Below are positions 20,063 through 27,934 of a stretch of DNA of 64,000 nt, one piece after another. The stretch covers positions 2,089,501 through 2,153,500 of the forward strand of contig JADJEE010000012.1 of assembly GCA_016709225.1 (NCBI GenBank), written 5' to 3'. The notes under the pieces were generated by a model. The model was not told where the DNA came from. It worked only from the letters and a program-made list of their open reading frames with translations, and searched no databases. The position numbers were made by a program, and so were the translations under genes. This DNA is from Deltaproteobacteria bacterium. Lineage in GTDB: Bacteria > Myxococcota_A > Polyangia > Nannocystales > Nannocystaceae. Numbering within the stretch: the stretch's first letter is position 1; each line of letters opens with the position of its first letter.

Positions 20063-20674
20063 ATGTCCGGAGACCCATCGTTGCGATGTCGCTGCGGCTC
20101 TGTGCGGGGCCGCGTGGTCGAGCTGTCACCCGCGAGTTGCTCGCGCGTGGTGTGCTACTGCCGAGACTGCCGCGCGTACCTGCGGTGGCTCGGCGCCGAC
20201 GCACTGCTCGATGCCTACGGCGGCACCGAGATCATCCAGCTCGCGCCGCGTCAGCTGACGATCGAGCACGGCGCGGAGCAGCTGCGTTGCGTTCGCCTGA
20301 GCGAGAAGGGCCTCATGCGTTGGTACGCCGCGTGCTGTCGCACGCCGGTCGCCAACGCGGTGTCTGGCAAGGTACCGTTCATCGGGGTCGCCAAGGCGAT
20401 GCTGCCCGAGGTCGGCGACGCCGAGGTCGGAGCCGCGATCGGCATCCACGGCCGACTCGCCCCCGGTGGCTGTCCGCCCGGCGTGCATCCGCGGGGTCCG
20501 CTCGGCCTGGTGTTGCACGCCTCGCGACTGATGTTGCGCTGGTGGTGGCGTGGCATGGGCCAGCCGTCGGCGTTCTATGACGAGCACGCGCAGCCCCGCG
20601 TGGTGCCCGAGGTACTCGGTGCCTCGACGCGCACGTCGCTGGCCGAGCGGGATCGCATCGCGACCCCGGCTTGA
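20063..20674 (+). CDS. GFA/DUF6151-like zinc protein
   Basis: A 203-residue soluble protein. The N-terminus has RCRCGSVRG and, about 25 residues on, CYCRDCRAYLRW, the Cys arrangement of glutathione-dependent formaldehyde-activating (GFA)-like zinc folds. The later AACCRTPVANAV is also typical. The C-terminal HASRLMLRWWWRG matches what I recall of the DUF6151 subgroup. Its biochemical role is not established; GFA relatives bind zinc, and enzymatic activity is doubtful for many of them. I chose the ATG at 20063 because the conserved Cys motif starts eight residues later. It has no operon partner; the next frame on this strand is the Ku remnant. Confidence 0.75.
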   Translation: MSGDPSLRCRCGSVRGRVVELSPASCSRVVCYCRDCRAYLRWLGADALLDAYGGTEIIQLAPRQLTIEHGAEQLRCVRLSEKGLMRWYAACCRTPVANAVSGKVPFIGVAKAMLPEVGDAEVGAAIGIHGRLAPGGCPPGVHPRGPLGLVLHASRLMLRWWWRGMGQPSAFYDEHAQPRVVPEVLGASTRTSLAERDRIATPA

Positions 20675-20809
20675 TGCGCCGCGAAAGCCGTGCCGCAGGC
20701 ACGTCGCCACGGCGCACATGGTGACGCCCCCGCCGGCCACGTGGCGGCGGCGGCTCGGCGGCTGCCTTCGACTTCGTCGGTGCTCCACGGCTTGCATCGT
20801 GCTCGGACC

Positions 20810-20977
20810 ATGAGCCGCGCCATCTGGAAGGGTCAAATCTCGTTCGGGCTGGTGCAGATACCGGTTTCCCTCGTCAAGGCTGAGGAAACCCACGATCTCG
20901 ATCTGCACCTCGTCGATCGTCGTGATCGTGCTCCCATCGGGTACGAGTGCATCAACAAGAACACCGGCGAGCCGTGA
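20810..20977 (+). pseudogene. Ku protein N-terminal remnant (55 residues)
   Basis: The frame reads MSRAIWKGQISFGLVQIPV then SLVKAEETHDLDLHLVDRRD and GYECINKNTGEP before a stop. This is an unmistakable match to the first 55 residues of bacterial Ku, the DNA-end-binding partner of LigD in non-homologous end joining. Bacterial Ku proteins are about 260-300 residues, so four-fifths is missing, including the ring core. I found no continuation in any frame downstream, where only 74 bp separate it from the convergent BON gene. It is best read as a deletion remnant, although the intact ATG and open frame allow a short product. Confidence 0.8.
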
Positions 20978-21051
20978 ACGGATGAATGGGTGGGGACCCG
21001 CGACGTCCGCGGACCCCCACCAGGTTCGTCTGCTCCCGCTACTGCTACGCG

Positions 21052-22203
21052 CTACGAGCGGGTGTCCGCGGCGCGCGACGAACTCGTGCTCGTCTGCGCC
21101 GCGGTACTGCCAGATGTGCTGGTCGCGTTGCGACCGCTGTTCGCGCCCGAGTCGCTCGACTGCGAGCCACTGGTCCGCAGCTGGTTGTGGCACTCCTTCA
21201 CGCCACGGGCAGCGCACACACAGTCCTCGACCTGTCGCTTCACCGAGCGACCGCTGACGGTCCCCTTCAGCGTGACCTCGCCGTCCTTCACCGACACGTC
21301 GACGTCACTGGCATCGAGGCCCGAGTCCTCGAGCATCTCGCAGACGATCTCACGGACTCGATCATCGGATCGGGTGAAGTTCTTGGGGCTGTACGTCTGT
21401 CGCTGTTCGCCGCCCATGTTGCCATGGGAGCCCCGCCCGTACTCGCTGCCGCTGAAGCTGCCCTGCTGGCGTCCGCCGCCGAAGTCATCGCGGCCTCCCA
21501 GGCGCTCGCGATCGTAGCGACCACCGCCGAACCGGCTCCCGCCGTACTCGCTACCATAGGTGTGGCCATACGGGCCAGAAGGCCTCCCGGGCCAGTCGCC
21601 GCGCTCATGGCTGTAGTGCTGCGGGCTCGAATCGTACTGACGATGGTAGCGACCGCCATCCCACGGACTGTCGTCCATGCCGCGCCCAGCCGAGTAGCGG
21701 GCATCCCTGCCCGACGCCAGCGGTCGCTCGTCGAAACCACGCGACCTCCCGAAGTCGCGCGACCCGTAGTCGCGCGGACTGTACTCGCGCTGTCCATAGC
21801 TGCCGTCACGTGCACCCTGCCCGCGAGATCCGAAGTCGCGCTGCCACGGCTCGCGCTGCCAATCCTCGGGCTGCCACGATTCGCGCTGCCAGCCCTCGCC
21901 GCGCCACGGCGTACGCTGCCAGCCCTCGCCGCGCGAGACGTCACGCTGCCAGTCGTCGCGGTGTTGCCAATCATCGCGCGAGGTCCTCGAGTCATCGCGC
22001 GAGGTCCTCGAGCCCCAGCCCGGCGCGTCGTCGAATTGACCGCTGGCGCCCCGCTGATATCGACCGCCGTCGCGATACTCGGAATCGCGATACTCGGAGT
22101 CGGGATATCCCTCGCGACCGCCGCGGTCGAACTGCGGACGCGACCGCATCGATTCGTCCTCGTACCTGTGCTGATGTCGGCGTCCATTCATGTCGTGTGT
22201 CAT
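21052..22203 (-). CDS. BON-domain protein with Trp/Arg/Asp-rich repeat region
   Basis: A 383-residue protein. Residues 1-270 are low-complexity, rich in Arg, Asp, Gly, Tyr, Ser and Trp, with repeats such as SEYRD x2, SRDD x2, and a W-Q-R series (residues 79-124). Residues about 273-344 form a BON domain (SPKNFTRSDDRVREIVCEML ... DVSVKDGEVTLKGTVSGR), a module that binds phospholipid or periplasmic partners in OsmY/Kbp-type proteins. A Ser/Thr/Ala tail of about 40 residues ends it. No signal peptide is visible, unlike OsmY, so it may be cytosolic or its start may lie elsewhere; ATGs at 22203 and 22191 are both possible. Proteins of this layout are frequent in Myxococcota. Confidence 0.8.
   Translation of the reverse strand: MTHDMNGRRHQHRYEDESMRSRPQFDRGGREGYPDSEYRDSEYRDGGRYQRGASGQFDDAPGWGSRTSRDDSRTSRDDWQHRDDWQRDVSRGEGWQRTPWRGEGWQRESWQPEDWQREPWQRDFGSRGQGARDGSYGQREYSPRDYGSRDFGRSRGFDERPLASGRDARYSAGRGMDDSPWDGGRYHRQYDSSPQHYSHERGDWPGRPSGPYGHTYGSEYGGSRFGGGRYDRERLGGRDDFGGGRQQGSFSGSEYGRGSHGNMGGEQRQTYSPKNFTRSDDRVREIVCEMLEDSGLDASDVDVSVKDGEVTLKGTVSGRSVKRQVEDCVCAARGVKECHNQLRTSGSQSSDSGANSGRNATSTSGSTAAQTSTSSSRAADTRS
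21832..21969 (-). repeat. Tandem W-Q-R repeats in BON protein
   Basis: About nine degenerate 15-bp units encode a Trp every five residues or so (DWQHR, DWQRD, GWQRT, PWRGE, GWQRE, SWQPE, DWQRE, PWQRD). On the + strand this reads as repeated CTGCCA-rich blocks. Confidence 0.75.
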
Positions 22204-22936
22204 GGCCTGTGCTTTCTCTGTCTGCCAGCCGGCGAGCGGCATGGGCGAGTCGTGGAGTCGTCGATATGAGCCCGCGCGAGCGACGCGGGAGGCAGTTTCA
22301 AGTGCACGCGCAGTCCAGGAGCTTCGAGGTGCTCTTCCACGAAGTGAACGAGGCGATTCAGATCCTCGGTCCATGCGAGGTCGCTTCGAGCGAGGCCCGG
22401 ATTTGCAACCCCCGAGCCAAGCCGTCTCCGCGGATCGAGGGCGTTGGATGGGTATGCCTGCCGCGCACGATTGCCTCCTCTGGTCCTCCGGAGATCGCCG
22501 GAGATCGCCGCGTACAGCGACTTGCGTCGCGGGCGATTTCGCGCGATCGATTCGATCTGCACCGTGGCAAAGTCGTCAGCGAGAATCGTATGCGGCGGCG
22601 GACTTCGATCCGTCGACCACGATCGGCGCGGACGACCCGTCTGAGCGGATCCGCGGCAGGGTGGTGTGCAATGCGTGTGCCCCTTGGCCACGTCGGACGA
22701 TGTGGCGTGCCGCTGGGCGTCGATCGGCTCCGATCCCTGCGCGCTCGCGCACGTCATGCTGCAGGCGTGATCTTCTTGTCGAGCCGCATCGAGTGCCATG
22801 GGCAAGTGTTCACGGCAAGCGACTGGGCAGAGATCAGCAGATGCCCCTATCCAATCGATCGGGGCTCGACGCTTTCGGGTCGCTGAATGACGACCTCGCT
22901 TGCGCGCCGGGCCGCGCGGCGCAGTCTGTCGACTCC
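22204..22936. other. 733-bp stretch with no recognisable gene
   Basis: It lies between the BON gene and the oxidoreductase, which diverge. Frames are open on both strands (for example 22266-22886 on + and 22200-22805 on -), but none has a recognisable motif, clean codon bias or ribosome binding site. A 10-bp direct repeat (GGAGATCGCC twice) sits near 22492-22512. It may hold decayed coding sequence and both divergent promoters. Confidence 0.5.
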
Positions 22937-24049
22937 ATGTCCACGTCCGACAACGTCCGATTCGCCGTCGTTGGCCTCGGCCACATCGCTCAGGTCGCGG
23001 TGCTGCCGGGCTTCGCTCACGCCGAGGCGGCGCAGCCGGTCGCGCTCTTCAGCTCCGATGCCGCGAAGCGCCGCGCGATGTCGGCGCAGTACGGTGTCGA
23101 TCACGCGTACGACTATGATGAGTACGATCGCGTGCTCGAACAGGGTCTCGTCGACGCTGTGTATATCGCCCTACCCAATCATCTCCACTGCACGTACGCA
23201 GTGCGTGCCGCGGAGCGTGGCGTGCACGTGCTGGTCGAGAAGCCGATGGCGGTCGATGCCACCGAGTGCTTGGCGATGATCGAGGCCGCCGAAGCAGGAG
23301 GCGTAAAGTTGATGGTCGCATATCGCCTCCACTTCGACCCTGCGAACCTCGAGGTCATCGAACTGGTCCGCAGGGGCCGGCTGGGCCGCCCGCGACTGTT
23401 CTCCTCTGTGTTCTCGCAGGTCGTCGTGCCCGGCAACGTCCGGCTGGTAGGGAGCGATCGCGGCGGCGGGCCGGTCTATGACATGGGCGTCTATTGCATC
23501 AACGCCGCACGCTACGTCTTTCGCGACGAGCCGACGCAAGTCGTTGCGCTCGCGGCGTCGGTTGATGATCCCCGCTTTCAGGGTGTTCCCGAGATGGTGA
23601 GCGCCACGCTTCACTTCCCCGGCGAGCGCCTCGCGACGTTCACATGCAGCTTCGGCGCGGCCGACAGCTCGCGCTACGAGATACTCGGCGATCGCGGGCG
23701 CCTCGTGATGGAGCCCGCGTTCGAGTACGCCGAGGGCCTCCGCTATGCGCTGCAAGTGCAGGACGCAGATCCGGAGGTACACAGGTTCGGCAAGCACGAC
23801 CAGTTCGGGGCGGAGCTCCAGTACTTCAGCAAGTGCATCCTCGACGACCTCGCGATCGAACCGGATGGGCTCGAGGGCCTCGCAGACGTCAACGTCGTGC
23901 AGGCGATCCATCGCTCGGCACAGGAGCGACGTGCAATCGCCGTGCTCCCGGTGCAGCGAGAACGGCGGCCCGAACACGCTCAGGCCTACCAGCTGCCGCC
24001 AGTCCCCAAGCCCAAGACCGTGAACACCCGATCGCCCAGCGGAGATTGA
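22937..24049 (+). CDS. Gfo/Idh/MocA-family NAD(P)-dependent oxidoreductase
   Basis: A 370-residue cytoplasmic dehydrogenase. The N-terminal Rossmann domain starts VRFAVVGLGHIAQVAVLPGF. The family motif EKPMAVDATE (near residue 105) carries the conserved Lys. The C-terminal alpha/beta domain contains GGGPVYDMGVYCINAARY (near 180), with the His/Asp positions that usually act in catalysis occupied by Asp and Tyr/Cys. Substrates are usually sugars, inositols or their derivatives; the exact one is unknown. A tail of about 35 residues rich in Pro/Arg/Gln is extra. The gene starts with ATG and is followed 39 bp later by the basic-protein gene. Third positions here look less GC-extreme than in neighbouring operons, hinting at different origin. 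Confidence 0.88.
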   Translation: MSTSDNVRFAVVGLGHIAQVAVLPGFAHAEAAQPVALFSSDAAKRRAMSAQYGVDHAYDYDEYDRVLEQGLVDAVYIALPNHLHCTYAVRAAERGVHVLVEKPMAVDATECLAMIEAAEAGGVKLMVAYRLHFDPANLEVIELVRRGRLGRPRLFSSVFSQVVVPGNVRLVGSDRGGGPVYDMGVYCINAARYVFRDEPTQVVALAASVDDPRFQGVPEMVSATLHFPGERLATFTCSFGAADSSRYEILGDRGRLVMEPAFEYAEGLRYALQVQDADPEVHRFGKHDQFGAELQYFSKCILDDLAIEPDGLEGLADVNVVQAIHRSAQERRAIAVLPVQRERRPEHAQAYQLPPVPKPKTVNTRSPSGD

Positions 24050-24088
24050 CCTGCCCGAGCGAACGACCTCGACGAGGAGAACGCCACC

Positions 24089-24523
24089 ATGCCCCGCGGA
24101 TCCAAAGACGCCTACACCGACAAGCAGAAGCGACAGGCGGAACACATCGAAGACAGCTACCTCGAAGAGGGTGTCTCGAAGAAAACCGCCGCGGCGCGCG
24201 CCTGGGCCACCGTCAACCGTCAAGACCACGGCGGCAAGAAGAGCGGGTCGGGCCGTGCCAAGCGGCGCACGACCAAGAAGACCGGACGCAAGACAGCAAC
24301 GAAGAAGCGCCCGTCATCGAAGAAGCGTTCATCCACGAAGAAGCCCTCATCCGCGAAGAAGCCCTCATCCGCGAAGAAGCGTTCATCCGCGAAGAAGCCC
24401 TCATCCGCGAAGAAGCCCTCATCCGCGAAGAAGCGCCCGTCATCGAGGAAGCGTTCATCCGCGAAGAAGCGTTCATCCGCGAAGAGGCGCTCGTCCGCGA
24501 AGAGCCGCTCGGCTCACGGATAG
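24089..24523 (+). CDS. Small conserved basic protein with histone-H1-like K/S-rich tail
   Basis: A 144-residue protein. The first 58 residues (MPRGSKDAYTDKQKRQAEHI then EDSYLEEGVS and ARAWATVNRQDHGGKKSGSG) match a small conserved bacterial family, often loosely labelled plasmid stabilisation protein, with no proven function. The rest is Lys/Arg/Ser/Ala only: about 13 repeats of K-[KR]-[RP]-S-S-[AT], like the C-terminal tail of histone H1 and of bacterial H1-like proteins. That argues for DNA binding and compaction. GAGGAG lies about ten bases before the ATG. An 8-bp inverted repeat follows ten bases after the stop. Confidence 0.8.
   Translation: MPRGSKDAYTDKQKRQAEHIEDSYLEEGVSKKTAAARAWATVNRQDHGGKKSGSGRAKRRTTKKTGRKTATKKRPSSKKRSSTKKPSSAKKPSSAKKRSSAKKPSSAKKPSSAKKRPSSRKRSSAKKRSSAKRRSSAKSRSAHG
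24302..24508 (+). repeat. Tandem KKxSSA codon repeats
   Basis: Imperfect 15-bp units (variants of GAAGCCCTCATCCGC and GAAGCGTTCATCCGC) encode the H1-like tail. The same run gives long open shadow frames on both strands, which are not genes. Confidence 0.85.
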
Positions 24524-24532
24524 GGCGCGACC

Positions 24533-24550
24533 CGCCGGACCTGTCCGGCG
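24533..24550 (+). terminator. Perfect 8-bp inverted repeat after the basic-protein gene
   Basis: CGCCGGAC-CT-GTCCGGCG forms an 8-bp GC-rich stem just past the stop at 24523. No T-tract follows, so it could stall polymerase or protect a 3' end rather than act as a classic intrinsic terminator. Confidence 0.4.
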
Positions 24551-24673
24551 CTTCATCGGAGGGTGATCCCTGAGGCCTGACGGCTCGCTCGCGCGGGGGT
24601 GGATGGCGCGTCAGAATCTCCGCCGAAGCTGGCCGTGACTTCGCGCGCGGCGTACCCTTGGAACTCGCTGCTC

Positions 24674-25849
24674 ATGGCCCTCACGACGACCAGCCACGAC
24701 ATGACACTGGCGAGACAGCTGGCCTGGCAGGCGGCGATCGTCGAATCGTGCCCTGACGCGATCATCGGCATCGATCTCGACGGGGTCGTCGTGAGCTGGA
24801 ATGGCGCCGCGGCGCGATTGCTCGGGTACGCGTTCGCCGACATCGTCGGGCGACCGTGGCGAACGTTGCTGCGCACCCACTCGGGCGAGGAGCCCTGCGC
24901 GCGCATGGCCGACTTGCTCCAAGGTGCCCCTGGCAGCACCATCGAGTTGATCGATCGCACCGGCGCCCTCGTGGACGGCGTTGCGACGCTGTCGCCGATT
25001 CGCGATCGCTCGGACGCGACCATCGGCGCGTCGATCATCGTGCGCCCACCGGGCCGATGCGGGCCAACCGCCGACAACGACGAGTTCCTCTCGACGCTAT
25101 CACATGAGCTGCGGGCGCCACTGCACGCGATACTCGGGTGGGCGCAGGTGCTGGAGCACTCGGCCACACCGTCCATGCGGCACGGACTCGCGATCATCGA
25201 GCGCAACGCGCGACTGCAGGCGCAGCTGCTCGAGGACCTACTCGACGTCGGGCGGGGGAGCTCGGGCAAGCTACGCCTCGAGATCGCACCGGTCGATCTC
25301 GGCACCATCCTCTCGGAGCGCGTCGACTCGATTCGGCCCGCCGCCGAGGCCAAGCGGCTCGAGCTCACGCTTCGAAGTCCTTCGTACCATTGTGAGGTGC
25401 TGGGCGACGCCACGCGACTGCAGCAGGTACTCTGGAACCTGCTGTCGAACGCGGTTCGGTACACTGCGCCGGGCGGCCGCGTCGAGGCTTCGCTGCAGGG
25501 TGGGCCAAATGGATTTCGAATCGAAGTGACAGATTCCGGTGTCGGCATCGATTCCGAGTTCCTACCGCACGTCTTCACCCGGTACGCGCAGGCGCATGCA
25601 CCGACCGGTGAGCAGGGCGGTCTCGGGCTCGGCCTCGCCATCGCTCGACAGCTGGTCGAGCTACATGGAGGCACGGTCACTGCCGCGAGCGACGGCCCCG
25701 GCCGCGGCTCCACCTTCACGGTGACACTGCCGCGGGTGCCCGAAGCCCCGCGCCCGCGCATCGATCGACGCTCGAGCGCACCCGCGACCGTGGGCGCTCG
25801 AGCGTCGGGCGCCCACGGCCAGGCCCGCAGCCGCCTGCGCCCCGCGTGA
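24674..25849 (+). CDS. PAS-domain sensor histidine kinase (soluble)
   Basis: A 391-residue kinase from the ATG at 24674; a GTG at 24599 would add 25 residues. The PAS domain spans about residues 18-125 (ESCPDAIIGIDLDGVVVSWN, LLGYAFADIVGRPW). The HisKA domain carries the H-box FLSTLSHELRAPLHAILG near residue 143. HATPase_c follows with the N-box NLLSNAVRY, G1 DSGVGID, F-box and G2 GGLGLGLAIA. No transmembrane segment is present, so it should sense a cytoplasmic signal. No response regulator lies nearby; orphan kinases are common in myxobacteria. An extra C-terminal tail (about 35 residues, Arg/Ala/Pro) is not conserved in the family. Confidence 0.9.
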   Translation: MALTTTSHDMTLARQLAWQAAIVESCPDAIIGIDLDGVVVSWNGAAARLLGYAFADIVGRPWRTLLRTHSGEEPCARMADLLQGAPGSTIELIDRTGALVDGVATLSPIRDRSDATIGASIIVRPPGRCGPTADNDEFLSTLSHELRAPLHAILGWAQVLEHSATPSMRHGLAIIERNARLQAQLLEDLLDVGRGSSGKLRLEIAPVDLGTILSERVDSIRPAAEAKRLELTLRSPSYHCEVLGDATRLQQVLWNLLSNAVRYTAPGGRVEASLQGGPNGFRIEVTDSGVGIDSEFLPHVFTRYAQAHAPTGEQGGLGLGLAIARQLVELHGGTVTAASDGPGRGSTFTVTLPRVPEAPRPRIDRRSSAPATVGARASGAHGQARSRLRPA

Positions 25850-25897
25850 GCGTTCGGCCGCTCCATCGCGGACGGACGCTGCGTGTTCATCCGCTGC

Positions 25898-26632
25898 TCA
25901 GCACAGGCCGATGCCGAGGTCGCAGACGCACACCATCGACACGCACTCGGCGGTGCAGCTGTCGGCCTCGCTGCAGCCGATGACGCAATCGCTGCCGCAC
26001 GTCAGCGTACAATCGCTGCCGGTGTGACAGCTCTGATTGCAGCTCTCGGCGCAGTCGAACGTGCAGTCGCCACCATCGCAGCTCTGCTGGCAGTCCGCGC
26101 CGTTGCAGGTGAAGTCACAGGTCGCCCCGGCATCGCAGTCCTGCGGGCAGCCGCCGCCGTCGCAGCTGAACGTGCAGGTCGCCCCGGCCGCGCACTCCTG
26201 CTGGCAGCCACCACCCGAGCAGGCGAAGCTACAGACCTGACCGGAATCGCAGATCTGGCCGCACCCGCCGGCGGGGCAATCCTCGCCCGCACCGGTCTCG
26301 GCACCGGTGGGATCGGTGTCACCACTGTCGCTGGTGTCGGCGCCGGTGTCGGCGGTGGTGCCGGCGCTCGTGCCGGCGCTCGTGCCCGCGCTCGTGCCCG
26401 CCGTCGTCCCGGCGCTCGTGCCCGCCGTCGTCCCGGCGCTCGTGCCCGCCGTCGTCCCGGCGCTCGTGCCCGCCGTCGTGCCTGCGCTCGTCTGCGAGTC
26501 GCCGGTGTCACCGCCATCGTCGGCGTCGTCGCCGGTGGTCAACACGCAGCCGCCGGAGGGCACTGCAAGGCCGAGGGTGAGCAGGGCGGGGAACAGCAAG
26601 GAGTTCAGGGGAGCGCGCAGCTTGGATGACAT
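25898..26632 (-). CDS. Cys-rich lipoprotein with TTAGTSAG repeats
   Basis: A 244-residue predicted lipoprotein (LGLAVPSGGC, with an imperfect lipobox). Residues 48-95 are six copies or part-copies of TTAGTSAG. The remaining 130 residues are Cys-rich with about 30 cysteines in a loose repeat of 18 residues: CSGGGCQQECAAGATC, CDGGGCPQDCDAGATC, CNGADCQQSCDGGDC. Such spacing suggests either dense disulfides or metal binding on the cell surface. No enzyme motif is present. It is divergent from nothing close; the next gene upstream (26691) is on the same strand and frameshifted. Confidence 0.7.
   Translation of the reverse strand: MSSKLRAPLNSLLFPALLTLGLAVPSGGCVLTTGDDADDGGDTGDSQTSAGTTAGTSAGTTAGTSAGTTAGTSAGTTAGTSAGTSAGTSAGTTADTGADTSDSGDTDPTGAETGAGEDCPAGGCGQICDSGQVCSFACSGGGCQQECAAGATCTFSCDGGGCPQDCDAGATCDFTCNGADCQQSCDGGDCTFDCAESCNQSCHTGSDCTLTCGSDCVIGCSEADSCTAECVSMVCVCDLGIGLC
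26348..26491 (-). repeat. 24-bp tandem repeat encoding TTAGTSAG
   Basis: About six near-perfect 24-bp units in the linker of the Cys-rich lipoprotein. The linker length is likely to be strain-variable. Confidence 0.85.
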
Positions 26633-26690
26633 TGCCGCGCGGTAGAGAACCGAGCGGGTCGAATCGATTGCGCCGCCGGTGTGGCGGCCG

Positions 26691-27168
26691 TCACGACCCG
26701 TCGCAGGCGAGCGCCTGGGTCGAGGGCTGCCACGGGTCGGGGGTCACCGTGAACACGCGCTGCGTGGCCTCGCGCGTGCGCAGCACCAGCTCGCGGAGCT
26801 CGTCGTCGTCGTAGCCCGCTGCGATCCAACGCGAGCGCATAGACCGTGCGCGCGTCATCGATCGCGACCGGCGCGACCCCGCCGTACCGCGAACCACCGA
26901 GGTCGTCCCACCGCGTGAGCTCGTCGCCGCTCTCGGCATCGATGATGCTCACCCACCGATCGATCGCGGACTCGTCGTACCTCGGCGAGACCGAGCCCTC
27001 GTCGACGCCACCGACTACGAGCCAGTGGCCATCGGGTGAGGCGACCGTCCCGATTCGGGCGAAGGGGAACCACCGCACCCACGTCGCCTCCGGCTCGTCC
27101 GCGGGTGTGCGGCACGCCAGCAGCCCGAAGAGGGCGACGACCGCGACACGCCGATCCTTCGCGCGCAC
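26691..27168 (-). pseudogene. Frameshifted lipoprotein gene
   Basis: From the GTG at 27168 the frame encodes VRAKDRRVAVVALFGLLAC (lipobox GLLAC), then beta-propeller-like sequence (TVASPDGHWLVVGGVD; IDAESGDELTRWDDLGG) up to ARTVYALALD. Near 26823 the natural continuation moves to another frame: AAGYDDDELRELVLRTRE...QALACDGS, ending at 26691. The total length is 478 bp, one base more than a multiple of three, so a single inserted base explains it. Without it the protein would be 158 residues. Either the gene is broken or the assembly carries an error. The function of the intact form is unknown; residues resemble a WD/PQQ-type blade. Confidence 0.65.
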
Positions 27169-27231
27169 GCAGCCATGGTCGCACGGCGCGTGGTCATTGA
27201 CGAGCTGGCGGCGCTCGGGAAGCATCGAGCC

Positions 27232-27891
27232 ATGACGACGGTGACGCAGCGAGCTCGGTGGTTGATGGTGTTCTCCCTGTCGCTCGCCTGCGAGCGCGCG
27301 GCCACGACGACGCCGGAGCCGGCAACGACGGCGACCGGCTCGGGCGCGGCCGCCAGCAGCAGTCTCGACGCCGAGCTCGTCGCCATCGCGCGCAAGCAGG
27401 GCGTCGCGCAGAAGGCCAAGCTGCGCGTCGACGGCAGCGGCAACCTGCAGAAGCAGTCGCTCTACCACAGCGATGCCGCCGCGGTGCCCGAGGCCGCACG
27501 CGCGCTGGTCGAGAAGCGGTGGCCGGGCGCCAAGGTGCGCGGCTACGAGTCCGAGCGCTACGCCGAGCATGGACGCGTCGACGAGATCGAGGTCACCACC
27601 GCCGAGGGTGCCGAGTGCGAGCTGGCCGTGAAGCAGGACGGCTCGACGCTCTACGAGGAGTGCCGCATCGCGCTCGACGCGATGCCGCCCGCGGTCGCGA
27701 GCAAGGTCGCGGCGCTGTTCCCCGATGGCAGCATCCACGAGGCCGAGACCAAGAAGGGCGAAGGCGTCGACGAGCTCACCATCGAGGTCACCGCCGGCGG
27801 CAAGGAGTACTACCTGCGCATGCGCCCCGACGGCGAGGTGCTCGCGAAGCTGCTGCGGATCCCCGCCGTGCTCGAGGTCCCGATCGACTGA
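27232..27891 (+). CDS. PepSY-like lipoprotein
   Basis: A 219-residue predicted lipoprotein (MTTVTQRARWLMVFSLSLAC). After a Thr/Ala/Ser linker it carries two PepSY-like repeats: one with KRWPGAKVRGYESERYAEHG and VDEIEVTTAEGAECELAVKQ, and one with LFPDGSIHEAETKKGEG and VDELTIEVTAGGKEYYLRM. This fold (DUF2874/PepSY-like) is often periplasmic and binds or inhibits partners, but no function is assigned to this subgroup. GGGAAG lies about ten bases before the ATG. It is divergent from the frameshifted lipoprotein, with 63 bp between starts. Confidence 0.75.
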   Translation: MTTVTQRARWLMVFSLSLACERAATTTPEPATTATGSGAAASSSLDAELVAIARKQGVAQKAKLRVDGSGNLQKQSLYHSDAAAVPEAARALVEKRWPGAKVRGYESERYAEHGRVDEIEVTTAEGAECELAVKQDGSTLYEECRIALDAMPPAVASKVAALFPDGSIHEAETKKGEGVDELTIEVTAGGKEYYLRMRPDGEVLAKLLRIPAVLEVPID

Positions 27892-27934
27892 CGCGCGTCC
27901 CCACCGCGCGGCGCATTCGTCTACATTGCGGCCC

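Noticed and set aside
22266..22886. Open frame (about 207 codons) in the gene-poor stretch, + strand
   Set aside because: It has no recognised domain, no SD and mixed codon bias; competing frames are open on both strands. Left as unassigned sequence.
24302..24508. Tandem repeats considered as CRISPR or an origin iteron array
   Set aside because: No spacers; the units code for the Lys/Ser tail of a protein with a conserved head.
26348..26491. Tandem 24-bp repeats resembling a CRISPR array
   Set aside because: Units are directly adjacent with no unique spacers, and they encode TTAGTSAG in frame.
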